A DNA stretch of 64,000 nt. It comes from Distichodus sexfasciatus. Taxonomy: Eukaryota > Chordata > Actinopteri > Characiformes > Distichodontidae. The DNA lies in contig JAVGVS010000013.1 of NCBI GenBank assembly GCA_032718565.1, positions 689,907 through 753,906 on the forward strand, written 5' to 3'. Position 1 is the stretch's first letter. Every line of letters begins with the position of its first letter. Below are positions 42,093-52,984 of the stretch, piece by piece. The notes beneath the pieces are model-generated. The model did not search any database. It was not told the DNA's origin and saw nothing but the letters and a program-made list of their open reading frames with translations. The position numbers were made by a program, and so were the translations under genes.

Positions 42093-42429
42093 AAAATATG
42101 AAACGTACATCTTCGGACGTGTTTTTGAGTTTCGACCGCTTTAATTTCCCCCTTTTGAAATGTGGCCGGGCAGCGAAGGCGTGGTGGTGGTGGGGGGGTT
42201 GTGGGTTCATGGGGAAGGGAATGGACCTCTTTAATGGAACATGGAGCTGGCTTAAATGTCTTGCGCATGACAGGGACGGAGCACCGCTGAGAGATTGATG
42301 GCATTTATGGGCGCACACCTATGCCGTCCTGCCCCCAGCCGACTCCCATCAGGCCACATCACCACCACATTAGACGCAGGGAAATGTTATGCACACGGAG
42401 GAAGAGAGAGAGAGAGAGAGAGAGAGAAG
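42093..42429. other. Spacer with GGT and GA repeats
   Basis: GTGGTGGTGGTGGGGGGG at 42,181-42,198 and (GA)n at 42,404-42,427. No supported gene. Confidence 0.5.
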
Positions 42430-42800
42430 GAGGGCGACTCTCTCTCTCACACTTCCCCGACACTAACGTAGCACTTACGGGGTCCATCAGTATAATTCAC
42501 TTCATTTGCTGGAGGGGGGCAGTGAGACGTCTTGTGCTATTGATTCCTGTATTGACATAATTTGACGCTTCCTTTAAAATGTAATACTAGACCCGGGGAG
42601 AGGTGGGAGAGCTAGTTAAGTAGAGAGAGGTGATCTTTTCCCCATCAGAGGTGGCTCGTCTAGCGCCATGACCAACTCCGGGCCGGTCAGAGGCTGAGGT
42701 CAGTGTCAGAGAGCATGTTCATTTGCTGACCCCCAGCAGCGCTGCCTCGCGCCAGCCATTAATACCCTGCGTATTTAGTTACGCTTTAAAGGCTTTGCAG
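42430..42800. promoter_or_regulatory. Candidate conserved regulatory block
   Basis: Repeat-free: CAGTATAATTCACTTCATTT, GTATTGACATAATTTGACG, AAAATGTAATACTAGACC, CAGCCATTAATACCCTGCG, TATTTAGTTACGC. Dense AT cores and E-box-like CATTTGCTG. Follows a (GA)n tract and is free of insertions although its surroundings are full of them. Confidence 0.37.
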
Positions 42801-43556
42801 GAAAGCATTGATGCTCGTTTTTTTTAAAAAAGGATTTTAACCCTTTGAGTGGAACAAGCTCCCATAAGTTTTAAACAATAATAATTCATGATAGAAAAGA
42901 GATTGACACCAACTGTTCTCATGAGGAAATTTGTTCTTAAAACACACTTACACAGTTTTTTGATGCAAGACTCTAATGTTCACCGATCTTTATTCATTTG
43001 AAATTGCTTTCTGCGCATTTGAGCAGAACAAGTTTCTAAAGATTTGGACTTGGATAGAAATTCAGCAAAGGAAAGAGCTTACAGTATACACTGCCATAAC
43101 ATCATTTTTCTTGGAATAAAGTAGGTTTTTGAGTTCATTAAAACTCTCTGACTGAGTGGGATCAACATCATTGAAGACTCGTAGATAACAGCATGTGCAT
43201 GTATTTATTTTTTAAAGTGATTTTGGCTTAACTTCCAGCATATCTCTGGTAGTTCTGGTAGTTACCACTTACGCTCTTCTAAGATGTTGCTTTTTATTGT
43301 ACCCTGAATGTTGACTGAATAGTGGAAAACTGTGGAAAATGTACTACGATGCGCCTTCTGCCTGGAATAATGTATTTGAAGCTGGAATCATTTTTGTCTA
43401 TTGTCTATTCAATATTAGTGTTATTAGAAATATGATGAACGACGCTTGAAGTTCTTGAGGAACCAATGTGCTAATAAATGGTCCAATTGTGTATTTGTAT
43501 GTTACGTATTTTCACCCTGTTAAAATAATGGTCATATAAGTCATATTTTCAAGTTA
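42801..43556. other. AT-rich DNA with an unassigned repeat unit
   Basis: 42,850-43,045 has AACAAGCTCCCATAAGTTTT, TGAGGAAATTTGTTCTTAAA, ACACACTTACACAGTTTTTT and TCTAATGTTCACCGATCTTT, matching 44,340-44,560. The rest is unremarkable. Confidence 0.5.
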
Positions 43557-44024
43557 TTCTAAATCAGTGGTCACTAACCTTTTCAAGCCCAAGATCCCTG
43601 ACCTCGACCCTGGTGAATGACACGATCTACTTATTGACGCACTGAGAGGAAAAGGCAGAAAAAAGATCTTTTTGCCAAATTTGTTTTCGTACTTTGAAGT
43701 TTGTTTTGTATAGCACTCGAAAAAAAAAAGCGAGGACCCACATGGGAGCCGAAAGAGTCATAAGAGTCGGAATTCCCATCACGAATATCTGCAGCAAGAA
43801 AACATCTCAATGGTCAGTTAAAAGCATTTTTCTCTTCTCTCACTGGTCGCTTTCACGCTGCTATGAAACTGCGGCAACTGGTGCCATAGAGAGGAGGGCG
43901 CTTGCAAAACCAAAAGTTAATGAGGCGCGATTGAATATACTGTATTTTTTCGGGATCTAACGTGAACATCTCAAAGATCTACCGGTCAATCGTGATGGTC
44001 GGGTTGGCAACCCCTGTGCTAAAT
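43557..44024. mobile_element. Non-autonomous hAT-type element (452 bp) with 8-bp duplication
   Basis: Element 43,565-44,016. Ends CAGTGGTCACTAACCTTTTC and GGGTTGGCAACCCCTG are imperfect inverted repeats of the CAGGGGTC-CCAACC type. Flanks are TTCTAAAT (43,557-43,564) and TGCTAAAT (44,017-44,024), 7 of 8. Subterminal GATCTAC and GATCTACCGG are typical of one common hAT group. The interior frame (88 codons) is not a recognisable transposase. Confidence 0.82.
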
Positions 44025-44339
44025 AAACGGCTTAATTCAGTCACACTCTTGACATAGGCCATTATACTACAGAGGTAGGATTACGCGATCTGTTCACCTG
44101 AGGATGTAGGCTCTTTTACCAGAGGCGGCCAGCATCATGAAGAGCTGATTTAGGCAGAGAAATCATTGTGAAAATGATTTAAAGAAGGAGACGATATGCT
44201 GTGTGCAACATGTGCTTGAGCTTGTATGGCTGCTGTCTTGGCCAAGTGTCTCTTATAAAAGCTATTTTAATCTCACTGAGACTTCCTGGTAAAATAAATG
44301 TAAAATAAGAATAAAAAAGTTTATTGGTTGTTCTATGAC
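44025..44339. other. Spacer, nothing recognised
   Basis: Single-copy DNA with no supported feature. Confidence 0.45.
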
Positions 44340-45088
44340 ATCATTTGAGTTTGAACTCACTGAGCCTCGTTCACCGAGGAATTTCTTCTTAAAGCCCATT
44401 TACACAGTTTACACCACAATTCTGATATTCACTAATATCTACTTATTTGAGATTTGTTCTCATGTTTTAAGAACGCTTTGCTGAAAAGTTTTCGCACTGT
44501 TACAAAATTAAATCCTTACGTGCTTTGTGTGTATTCGAGTGGAACAAACTTCCACAGGTTTGGACTTCATGAAAAAAAAAAGAGATTATCCATCGTAAAT
44601 GACATTTGAACCTAAAAAGAACGCTAATGTATCATTGGTTTCATGTCAGCACGTGAACCGCTCTTAAAAGCAGCGTGCACAAGAAAAGTGTTTTCAAGAA
44701 AATTCATTTTATTTACTTATTTGAGATTTGTTCTGAGGTAAGAACGGAATCTACAGACGATGAGTGCAGAAGAAGAGCAAATTTTACTGCATCCCTGCTA
44801 GTGCAAGAAACATTATTAACATTACCAAAAGATTACTGGGTGTAATAAGTTGTTATGGCGTATTACTTGTGTCAGTCATAATACTTAAGTGGGAATTGCT
44901 GCTGGTTTATAATGAGAGATTATATTTAAGATTATAATGAGGAGAAAATAATATAGAACGTTTGAAATAGACGGCAGCCAGAGTTGTCCTCAGAAGGAGA
45001 AAGTCATCGCAAATTCAGCTTCCACAATCATGCAGACCGCCTGGTACCGGTGGTGTTAGGAAGAAATTTGTTCTTAAAACCCACTTTT
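44340..45088. repeat. Cluster of an unassigned diverged repeat family
   Basis: Three partial units: 44,340-44,580, 44,600-44,830 and 45,045-45,088. Shared blocks are GAGGAATTTCTTCTTAAAGC, CATTTACACAGTTTACAC, ATTCACTAATATCTACTTAT, TTATTTGAGATTTGTTCT, AAGAACGGAATCTACAGACG and GCAGAAGAAGAGCAAATTTT. The 44,950-45,045 segment also resembles 47,185-47,280 (CAAATTCAGCTTCC then AGACCGCCTGG/AGACTGCCTG). Confidence 0.55.
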
Positions 45089-45298
45089 GGGGCAGTGGGT
45101 GGTTAGGGCGGTAACGGTTAGGGCGTTTGATCAGAAGGTCGCAGATTCAAATCCCTGACTGGTAAAGTTACCACTGAGGAACTCACGAGCAAGGTACAGT
45201 CCCCGGCGCTGTCTATGTCAGCTGCCCACCGCTCCTTTACGGATGGGCCTAATGCTGTAGTGTGTTCACAATGACAAATAATCACTCACTTTCACTTA
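45089..45298 (+). mobile_element. SINE-B copy with full tRNA-like head, nested
   Basis: Head GGGCAGTGGGTGGTTAGG, B-box-like CAGATTCAAATCCC, GTTACCACTGAGGAACTCAC, GCTGCCCACCGCTCCTTTAC, then a 3' part with an internal deletion of the CACATTTCGTTGTGG block, and the CAATGACAAATAATCACTC terminus. It splits the unassigned repeat family: repeat blocks stop at 45,088 and resume after 45,298. Confidence 0.87.
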
Positions 45299-45660
45299 TG
45301 AAACTATGCAGTCTAATATTAATGATTACTTAGTTGCGATTGGTTCTAGAGTAGCATCAGAATCTAGACATGATTCTTACGCAAGAAGAGCGTTCTTACG
45401 CTAATTTGACTGCATGTCTGTTTGTGCAGAATGTCAGTTTCGTAGCTCCATGTTGTTATACTATTTAAAGGTCTTAACTTTCTTAAGAACAAATTTAACG
45501 GGAAAACACTTTCCACAGTTTTTGCAGTCACACTTCCTACAGTAAATTCTACTGGTGTATATTATACTGTTTAAATCTCTTCATTTTAAGAACAGAATTT
45601 AAGAGGGAAAAAAAAACGTCTTGCAGTTTCTGCTGTCACTTTCTACAGCTCTCTTAAGAA
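45299..45660. repeat. Unassigned repeat family, continuation after SINE-B
   Basis: TTACTTAGTTGCGATTGGTT, AGCATCAGAATCTAGACATG, GCAAGAAGAGCG and ACTGCATGTCTGTTTGTGCA, and then tandem-like modules CTTAAGAACAAATTTAACGG / TTAAGAACAGAATTTAAGAG / CTTAAGAACAAACTTAAC. Same family as 44,340-45,088. Confidence 0.5.
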
Positions 45661-46600
45661 CAAACTTAACAAAACAAGCCAATATTTGGTGAAATTTTGG
45701 TGAATGTTGTCCTTTTTTTTTTTTGGAAGATTATTATTCCGTCCAAATATTGTTTGTGTTGTGAAGCCCAAGGCTGCAACGTTTCCAGTCTTGATTTAGA
45801 GGCTGTACTGCCTTGGGGAGAGCTGCATGTTGGAGAGTCGTGCACTTGACTTTGTCTCAGCCCTAGTGGGGACATCTGTTTGTGTGTGTGTGTGTGTGTG
45901 AGGGTGTTAGAAAGAGCCAGATGCTCTTCCTCCACCCCTTGTGTTTGTATGGGAGGGTGTGATCCCTGCACCCTGGCCGGACTCGACCTTTGGCCCCCGA
46001 GGGTCTGCTGGAGGAGCGGCGTCTCTGCTGAAGGTCAAGGCTAGCGCACACATGTTCGCTACACACTACACGCCGCCTGTCCCCTAACACGCATCTCGTA
46101 TGCCTGCGTCCTCAAAATTTCAGCTCATCAACTTTTATACCGCCTCCTAGAATGCAGTATGGCTCAGTAAATCAGAAAGAAAACACAGCTCTGATTCGCG
46201 TCTTTGTGCATCATCTCATAGTGCTTTCATTTCTCTTTTAGTCTGTTGCTTGTCTTGGGTGAGTCATATTATAGTATTTATAGTTGTATAGTATGGTATT
46301 TCTTTCTTTTTTGTGAAATCCTTTGATGGGTTTGAGTCCTTGAAGTTGATGGGTCATTAAAACTCTTTAAAATTTGCTTTTGCCTGCAATTAGAAAGCAA
46401 TTTAATGATTGGGAATATTAATGTACTTATAGATTATATTTAAATAGCGCATCATTTTTGGAAAATAAAACCTCAGGAATCAGGTACATATTTCAGCATT
46501 TTATTTTAGGTATTCACTGCTATGAACAGTAGACAGACAGATTACGCTGTCATTTTAACTGACTTAGCCTGAACTTGCACTTTAAGTAACAAAAAAATAA
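45661..46600. other. Spacer with (GT)n
   Basis: T-run at 45,713-45,724, (GT)n at 45,880-45,900. 46,140-46,600 is AT-rich with no supported feature. Confidence 0.5.
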
Positions 46601-46610
46601 AAATAATAAC

Positions 46611-46672
<62 letters not shown>
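46601..46672. repeat. (AAT)n microsatellite
   Basis: About 22 near-perfect AAT units. Confidence 0.95.
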
Positions 46673-47499
46673 ATTTTCAAATTTCCAAATAAAAACCTGT
46701 GAAAACTACACATATAATAGTGCTAAATTCATAGCCAATTTAATTCAAATGAGATTATTGATTCAAATAATTATTAAAGCTAGTTTTTAAAATCCCACTA
46801 CAGTAGTTAAACATTGCTGTTAAACTAAGAATGAGATGCCTTAAATATTTGATTTTTAGTTTAATGAAATCCAAAATTTTGTGCTCGATGTAAAGCAATA
46901 GGCATAATAAAAGTGAAGCATTTTAAAATAGACTTGATGTTATTTTGTGTATTTTTGCCAATTAAAAAAAACCATTTTGTGATTAGACAGGATTTGTAGA
47001 TATTTTGCTTGTGCTGTAATGATATGGTGATTTTTTTAAAATGAGGTTCCTTGACTGAGCTTAATAAGACATGAATTAAGTTAGAATGCTTGTGGCAGTG
47101 ATATTACTTGTTAAAGTTAAAAATAATTAGAATCATTTCTTTATAATGAAAAAAACAATAATATAGATTGTGTGAAATACAACACAGGCGGAGCCGTCTT
47201 CTGCAGAACCATCAGGAGGTGGAACTCATCCCAAATTCAGCTTCCGGAAACTTCCAGACTGCCTGTGCTCCCGTAATTCACCCGTGTATAACCGTTGTCA
47301 TTTTGTCACATAAAAGAACTGTTAACATCAAAAAAAGTGAGCTGGCAATATGTTATCTTTGCGTCGGAGCGTATCAATCACGCTGATGATATTCCGCGTC
47401 TCAGAAATGACTGCGTGTCAACAACTGTTTACCAACATTTTTGTATAAATCAACAGAAAAACGGGCCAGCAACAGACGAGTGACAAATAACAGACAAGC
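46673..47499. other. AT-rich spacer with a short duplicated segment
   Basis: 47,185-47,280 resembles 44,950-45,045 (AAATTCAGCTTCC-AGACTGCCTG). No gene is supported. Confidence 0.45.
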
Positions 47500-48180
47500 G
47501 CCCGGCGTCGTTTTTTATTTTTTCCAGCCTCCTGGATCCCTCTTGCCAACATCCACTCTCACTACGCTTTTATTTTCCATACCCCACTCACACTCAAACA
47601 CACACACACACACACCTCTCCCCTCCCCGTAGTGACGGGGCTTTCTAAGGAAAGTCGTCGAAGGCCGCGCCGTCTCCGACGCTAGCCGCGGGTAATGGGC
47701 CTTGTCGCGCTCCCGCCGTCGCCCGCCTTTCTCTCTTTGAAAGTTTCCCGCGCAATCAAAGCGCCGCTCCCCTAGCGTTAATAAAAGCTGTTCCGCGCCC
47801 GCCGCGATTAGCCGTACGGCCCGTAGCCTGATAGGGCGTCAGATGTACCCGGCATTGACGGAAGGAAAACGCGACGAAAGAGCGAGAGGAGGGAGGAGGA
47901 GAGGAGAAAGGAGGCTGGGATGGAACCGTGTTATGTATTTCCCAGTATCGCTGCTTTTTTTAAAAGAGGCGCTGGGGCTGGATTTGTATTGATTGAATTT
48001 GATAATGATTCTATTTGCTCTATTAAATTTGTATATATTCAGGCTCAGTTACACCCAGGCCGAGGAGGAGGAAGAGGAGAGGAGGAGATGAGGAGAGAAA
48101 AGGAGACAAAGGAGGCCAAGAAAAAACAAATTAGTGTGCGAGGTGGATTAAGTTGCATGTAATCGTAGAGAGGCCATTGG
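47500..48180. promoter_or_regulatory. Candidate regulatory block with CpG-rich core
   Basis: CpG-dense from 47,640 to 47,880 (GAAGGCCGCGCCGTCTCCGA; CGCGCCCGCCGCGATTAGCC). Then an AT-rich complex core at 47,930-48,050 (GTATTGATTGAATTTGATAA; CTATTAAATTTGTATATATT). (CA)n at 47,598-47,613 and GGAGGA runs nearby. CpG plus AT-core organisation fits an enhancer or distal promoter; inferred. Confidence 0.33.
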
Positions 48181-48232
48181 TTAAAATGATAGGTATCTGT
48201 TAAGTTACTGAGAACAAGACACAAGGCTCTGT

Positions 48233-48235
<3 letters not shown>

Positions 48236-48300
<65 letters not shown>
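48236..48300. repeat. (GT)n microsatellite, about 32 units, uninterrupted
   Basis: 65 bases of perfect GT, the longest perfect dinucleotide run in the window. A second run follows at 48,331-48,352. Confidence 0.98.
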
Positions 48301-48303
<3 letters not shown>

Positions 48304-48795
48304 TGTGGCTACGGTTGCATGCACCCGAGTATGTGTGTGTGTGTGTGTGTGCTTGAGATGGTGTGAGTCTATGCTCAGAACATCTTTTTTTCTCGACCCA
48401 TGTCACACCTATTTTCTCACTCATTGCTGCAAGTTCATGCACATTTCCTGATCACCACACACACACCATCACATACCGTGAAAGGCTCTGGTCAGCGTGA
48501 AGAGGCCAGTGGGTCACCTGTTATTAACAGACTTGCCACTTGTAGGCGTCTCATTGCCAGTGGTCAGTGGACCTGCCAATACCTGTCCCCCCATATCAGG
48601 ACCAAACAGAGGTCATTATCAGAGGGGAGGGCTCCATGGCTGCTACACACACACACACACATACACACACACCTCTGGGACTGACCAAAGGCTCAGGTCA
48701 ATGCCCCTCTAGCTTGTCGGACCCCTTCCCTCCCTCCCTCCTTAACACACACCCTCTTACTTACATCCTCAGATTCCCCGTCACCTAGCCCTGCC
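48301..48795. other. Spacer with CA repeats
   Basis: (GT)n at 48,331-48,352, (CA)n at 48,645-48,672, (CCCT)n near 48,725-48,741. No gene is supported. Confidence 0.5.
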
Positions 48796-48985
48796 TGCTG
48801 CCTTCGCTAATAATAGCACTTCAAGATGCTTGATAATGAGATTATTTCTCTTTTCAAGCTCTTCTCGAAATTGAGTTTGGCCTTCAACTTTTTTATAGTT
48901 GCTTTGCGGAATTGCCTGATAAGTCCCACCGCGTTTATGGAAAGCGTTAAAAATCAGACGTTATATATGAAATATTTGCGTTTTA
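48796..48985. promoter_or_regulatory. Candidate conserved element, AT-rich
   Basis: Repeat-free: TTCGCTAATAATAGCACTTC, GCTTGATAATGAGATTATTT, GATAAGTCCC, GTTATATATGAAATATTTGC. Nothing coding. Role inferred. Confidence 0.33.
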
Positions 48986-49375
48986 AACTTCACCTGTGAC
49001 CTAAGAAAGTACAGTGCATGAACTTGATTGGCCGCCATGACTTGGTCTTTGTGCTGAGTGAAAGAAAAAGAAACCCAGAAGAAGAAGGAAAGGAGAAAAG
49101 AAAAGCGCCTTTGGGACTTTTAGAATAATGGGAGGTTGGAGGTTTAATCCAGCTCGGTGGCTTCCGTGGATCTTTTTTTTAACTGCTGTTATGTTTAGCC
49201 ACAGACCTGAGATCACCTGTCAGTTTCTTTATGTTTGCTAACTTTTGCCGGCGTCCCGACGTGTGTCTCATGTCTGGGCCTGAAGATGGAGGGTCGCGTG
49301 TCGTTCAACAGTGACCTGGAGCTGGGCGGAGAGCGATGAGAAGTTTACTGTGCGACTTAAACCACAACAATGCCG
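48986..49375. other. Spacer, nothing recognised
   Basis: Purine-rich GAAGAAGAAGGAAAGG at 49,078-49,096; otherwise single-copy. Confidence 0.45.
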
Positions 49376-49591
49376 AGGCATTGGTTGTGTAACGGTTAGG
49401 GAGTTGGTCCAATGATTGGAAGGCCGCCGGATCAAGTCCCGGACTGATAAAGGTACCAATAAGGTACTCGTGAGCAAGGTACCGCCCCAAGCGCTACCAA
49501 AAAACAGTTGCCTTCACGGATGGATCAAAGGCAGAGGTCATGTTTCGTGGTGCACTGTGGGATGTGTTCACAATGACGCAATCGCTCACTT
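49376..49591 (+). mobile_element. SINE-B copy with tRNA-like head
   Basis: Head GTGTAACGGTTAGGGAGTTG and diverged B box GGATCAAGTCC, GGTACTCGTGAGCAAGGTAC, TTGCCTTCACGGATGG, and the CAATGACGCAATCGCTCACT terminus. Confidence 0.83.
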
Positions 49592-49678
49592 AAAACATAT
49601 CAAGGGTGGTGGTCTACTCATACCCACCTAAGAACCAAGAAGACATGGGTTCAAATCCACCTCTGTCCCTCCTATATC

Positions 49679-49877
49679 CTCTGGGGCAGCGTTTCCCAAC
49701 CGCAGTCCTCGCGGAACACCGCTCTACACAGGTCGGTATTTCACACCTCCGCCTGGCGATCAACGTTGCTAATTAGCTAATCAGTAGCATCAGCTGTGCT
49801 GTGGGTTAGAAACTTCGAATCTGTACCCAGAAAGCGGTGTTCCGCGAGGACTGCGGTTGGGAAACGCTGCTCTGGGG
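49679..49877. mobile_element. hAT MITE (183 bp) with perfect 37-bp TIRs and perfect 8-bp duplication
   Basis: Element 49,687-49,869. It starts CAGCGTTTCCCAACCGCAGT and ends with the exact inverse; the two ends match over 37 bases without error. CTCTGGGG occurs directly on both sides (49,679-49,686 and 49,870-49,877). The CAG-CG-TTTCCCAACC start and 8-bp duplication are hallmarks of hAT. No coding capacity. Perfect ends and duplication suggest recent movement. Confidence 0.95.
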
Positions 49878-50860
49878 ACACTATCACGTTAATGCAAGCA
49901 ATTTATCTGGAGACTTTAAATTATTTTTACGCTAATTATTCATATGCCCAAATCTCTGCCACTGTCTCCAGGTCACACTCTTATCTGCCTGATTTGTACT
50001 TAACCTTTTGAACTCAATGGACGCATTTCACGTTCATTTTTGTAACCTTTAGTCTCAGACTCATAACTCACGACAGGAGTAACACACATGCATGATACAC
50101 ATATCAACGAAATAAGCAAAAGAGAGTAAATTTAAAGGGTTTCTCACAAAAAAACACACTGCTGAAACTCCATAAAACAGCCGTATTATTTACTTTAGGC
50201 GCAAATAAAGCGTGCGTTCACTTCCGCGATGGTCCACACACTTGTCGTTGGATTCAGTGTAACAGATTTGTCATAATTTGTCATAATTTCTTTCCACCGT
50301 CTTTCTATATAATAAATATATATTTATTATATATATTTATATATATTTATGTTAAAAATCCTAAAACATCATAAGCTTGTCAATTCAAGGCTCATAGAGC
50401 TAGAACCAGAAAATAATTATTTTCAGTCTATTGACTCCCATTGAAAATATCTACGGAGATAGGGTCCATGACTTCACCGCTGTATTCTGATTGGCTAAAA
50501 TGGCCTTGACGGCGTATTTACGTGGATCCGTGTAAATGAATACTTTTTCGGAAAACGATCTGGTGCAAACAAGGATATTTTTGGAAACGGAGGGGGGAAG
50601 TAGCCGTTTCTGTAAATACCCGGCTATGTGTTAACGTGGAATAAGAGCGTCTGGTGGAATATGAACGTGCACCAACCGATAGCTGTGTTTAAAGGGGCTC
50701 CAGAAATGGGAACACATGTCCAGTGTCAGTATCAACCTGTTCACCACAGTCGTTCATTGATTATTTCACGTTTGATGCTCGTCAGACTAGGCAAGGGTCT
50801 AAGACAAAGCTTAAGCTGGTTTGCCTAATTGAAAAGGAGATCTTAAGCATAAATTGAGAT
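49878..50860. other. Spacer, nothing recognised
   Basis: AT-rich stretch with ATATATTTATTATATATATT at 50,305-50,350. No supported gene or element. Confidence 0.45.
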
Positions 50861-51426
50861 ATATGTGACCCTCCACGGCAAAACCAGTCACTTCGCTCAA
50901 ATTTTCATGCTTAATGCTTTCATGAAAGGACATAAATCAACCTTCAAAACGATACCTATATGGAATGAATCGGACGACACATGACTGAGATATCAACATT
51001 CAAAGGAGTCGGGTTTGCTCATAATACGCCAAGTGAAGCGGGAAAATCTGCGCTTTGAAGTTGACTATCGCCGTAGCACTCACAGACGCTTGGTGCGGTC
51101 GCGGCTACGTTTGCATTTACGGTAGCCTACGCTGCATTCACAGCCACACGGATAGCCTACCTGCGTTAGGTTAACTGAACCCGGGAGACGAAGATGGATT
51201 CTGGAGAAATATCTTCGCCAGTCAACCAGTGGATTTAAGCGTAAATATTATTGGTAAGCGGTCAAAACAAAACTTTTAACATTCTGCTGGAATTGAATTC
51301 CTCACTCAAGACGATCCGCGTTTTAGGATGGAAAAGGGTAAGTTTTTCAGCCAAATTTGTGTATAGCAATTACAGTATAGACCTTCACTGTTTCAAAACA
51401 CTAAAAACAAAATCCAACATTCACCC
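50861..51426. mobile_element. Non-autonomous TIR transposon, copy 2, inverted and truncated
   Basis: Begins TGTGACCCTCCACGGCAAAA (50,864) and runs through most of copy 1 (41,131-41,776) in reverse-complement order: GATATCAACATTCAAAGGAG, CACTCACAGACGCTTGGTGC, GCATTTACGGTAGCCTACGC, ACATTCTGCTGGAATTGAAT. It stops near 51,426 before the far TIR. With copy 1 it forms an inverted pair about 9.7 kb apart. Confidence 0.82.
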
Positions 51427-52859
51427 TGCAAGATGTGCATTTGGGCTTTTAAGCAGAGACAGGGCGATGACACGATATCTGCTAGGACACTCGCACGGTC
51501 TGTGATGCGTATATATGTGTGTGTAGGTGTGTGTGTGTGTAGCATGCAGAGGTGAGTCCTCCACGCTTCATTTGCCCAGCTGTAACCAAGCGCAGCCCGT
51601 CCCTCTCGTGGCCTTCCTGGGACCTCACCCATACCCCCCACACACATACACACACACACACACACACCCTCCACATTCCTCCCGGGCCCCAATCTTGGCC
51701 TCTTCCGCCCCAGCGCCCACCGCCTGCCCCAGTCCCAACTCCAGAAGTGGCCGTTCATCTTTTAGATAGCGCGATTCAGCAGTTTAGCCAGCTGTGTCTC
51801 GACTGGACTTTGGCTCCCTCGTGCACTTGAGCATTTATATCCTTTAACTCCCTCTTTACTTCTATGAAAATGGCGACGGAGAGGTCGGCGCGCTAACGCT
51901 CCAAACGCAGAAAAATGGAGGGGGACAGTAGGGGAAACGGGGAAGGATGGAGACGCCAGTGCGGACGCTTGTCCCTCGTCGAGGATTTGGAAGGGTTGCC
52001 GGGGGGGGCTTTAAATGGGGGGAAATGCCAGGCGGCCATTTTTATTCCGCTTTTTTCGTTCTTTTTTTACCAGTGGTGTTGGGGAGAGTTTTATTTTTTG
52101 CCAGAGGCTGAATTGCAGTCCCATAATTTCTCATCCTCAGAGGCAGCCACCTGTCTCTTCTCAAGATTCCCCCCCTTTGTCTCTTAAATAATAAGCCGGC
52201 ATGCCGAATGGGCGAACCGGGAAGTGACCGGCCAGAAAGATGGACGGTGCGAGTGGCTGCTCAGAGAGAGAGAAAGACGAAGGAGGTGGCCTTTCCTGCT
52301 CTCCCCCTTTACCTCCTCCTTCTCCACCTCCCTCCTCTCTTCATCTCGCCACAGTCACATATCTACTTTCGTCCGCCATGTCTGTTGAAGGGAAGCCATT
52401 TTGAGCCGCCTCATTCTGAGAGCTTTATTCAGTGGCGTGGGGGAAAAGGCAATCGGTCTCCGCTCGTGTGGCAGTGCTCTTAGGGGAGCGGCGTCAGCTG
52501 CTGCTTAGACTTAGAGAGGGGCTGAGGAGGTGCGGGGAGGTGTGTACGTGGGTGTGTATGTGTGTGTTGTTTGTGTGTGGTGGGGGGGAGGATGTGTTGG
52601 GGAGAAGGGTTGAAGGGGGGCAAGGAGGGTGTAGAGTGAAATGAGACAGAAAGAGCCTCGGGTTGGAGGCCAGAGCTCAAGTTCATCATAGCAGACAATG
52701 GGAAGCTCATCAGAAAAACGGCTGGTGCTTGGTGTAGGGGTGTGTGTGTGTGTGTGTGTGTTTATAGGTAGGTGGGTATACTATACCTACACCTTCAGAC
52801 AAGTTCAACCATAACCTTAGTAACAAGGAAAATCTTTGGATTTTGTAAAAGATATATTC
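51427..52859. other. GC-rich spacer with CA/GT repeats
   Basis: (GT)n at 51,516-51,540, (CA)n at 51,630-51,666, (GT)n at 52,550-52,578 and 52,739-52,760. 51,880-52,200 is GC-rich complex DNA; 52,120-52,200 and 52,380-52,480 may be regulatory. No gene is supported. Confidence 0.45.
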
Positions 52860-52942
52860 TTTACTATTTATAAGGTTCTCACATACAAACGCTATCCTCC
52901 TAAAACCTAGCTCAGCAAGACCCCAGGTTTTTAGTTTTAGTT

Positions 52943-52984
<42 letters not shown>

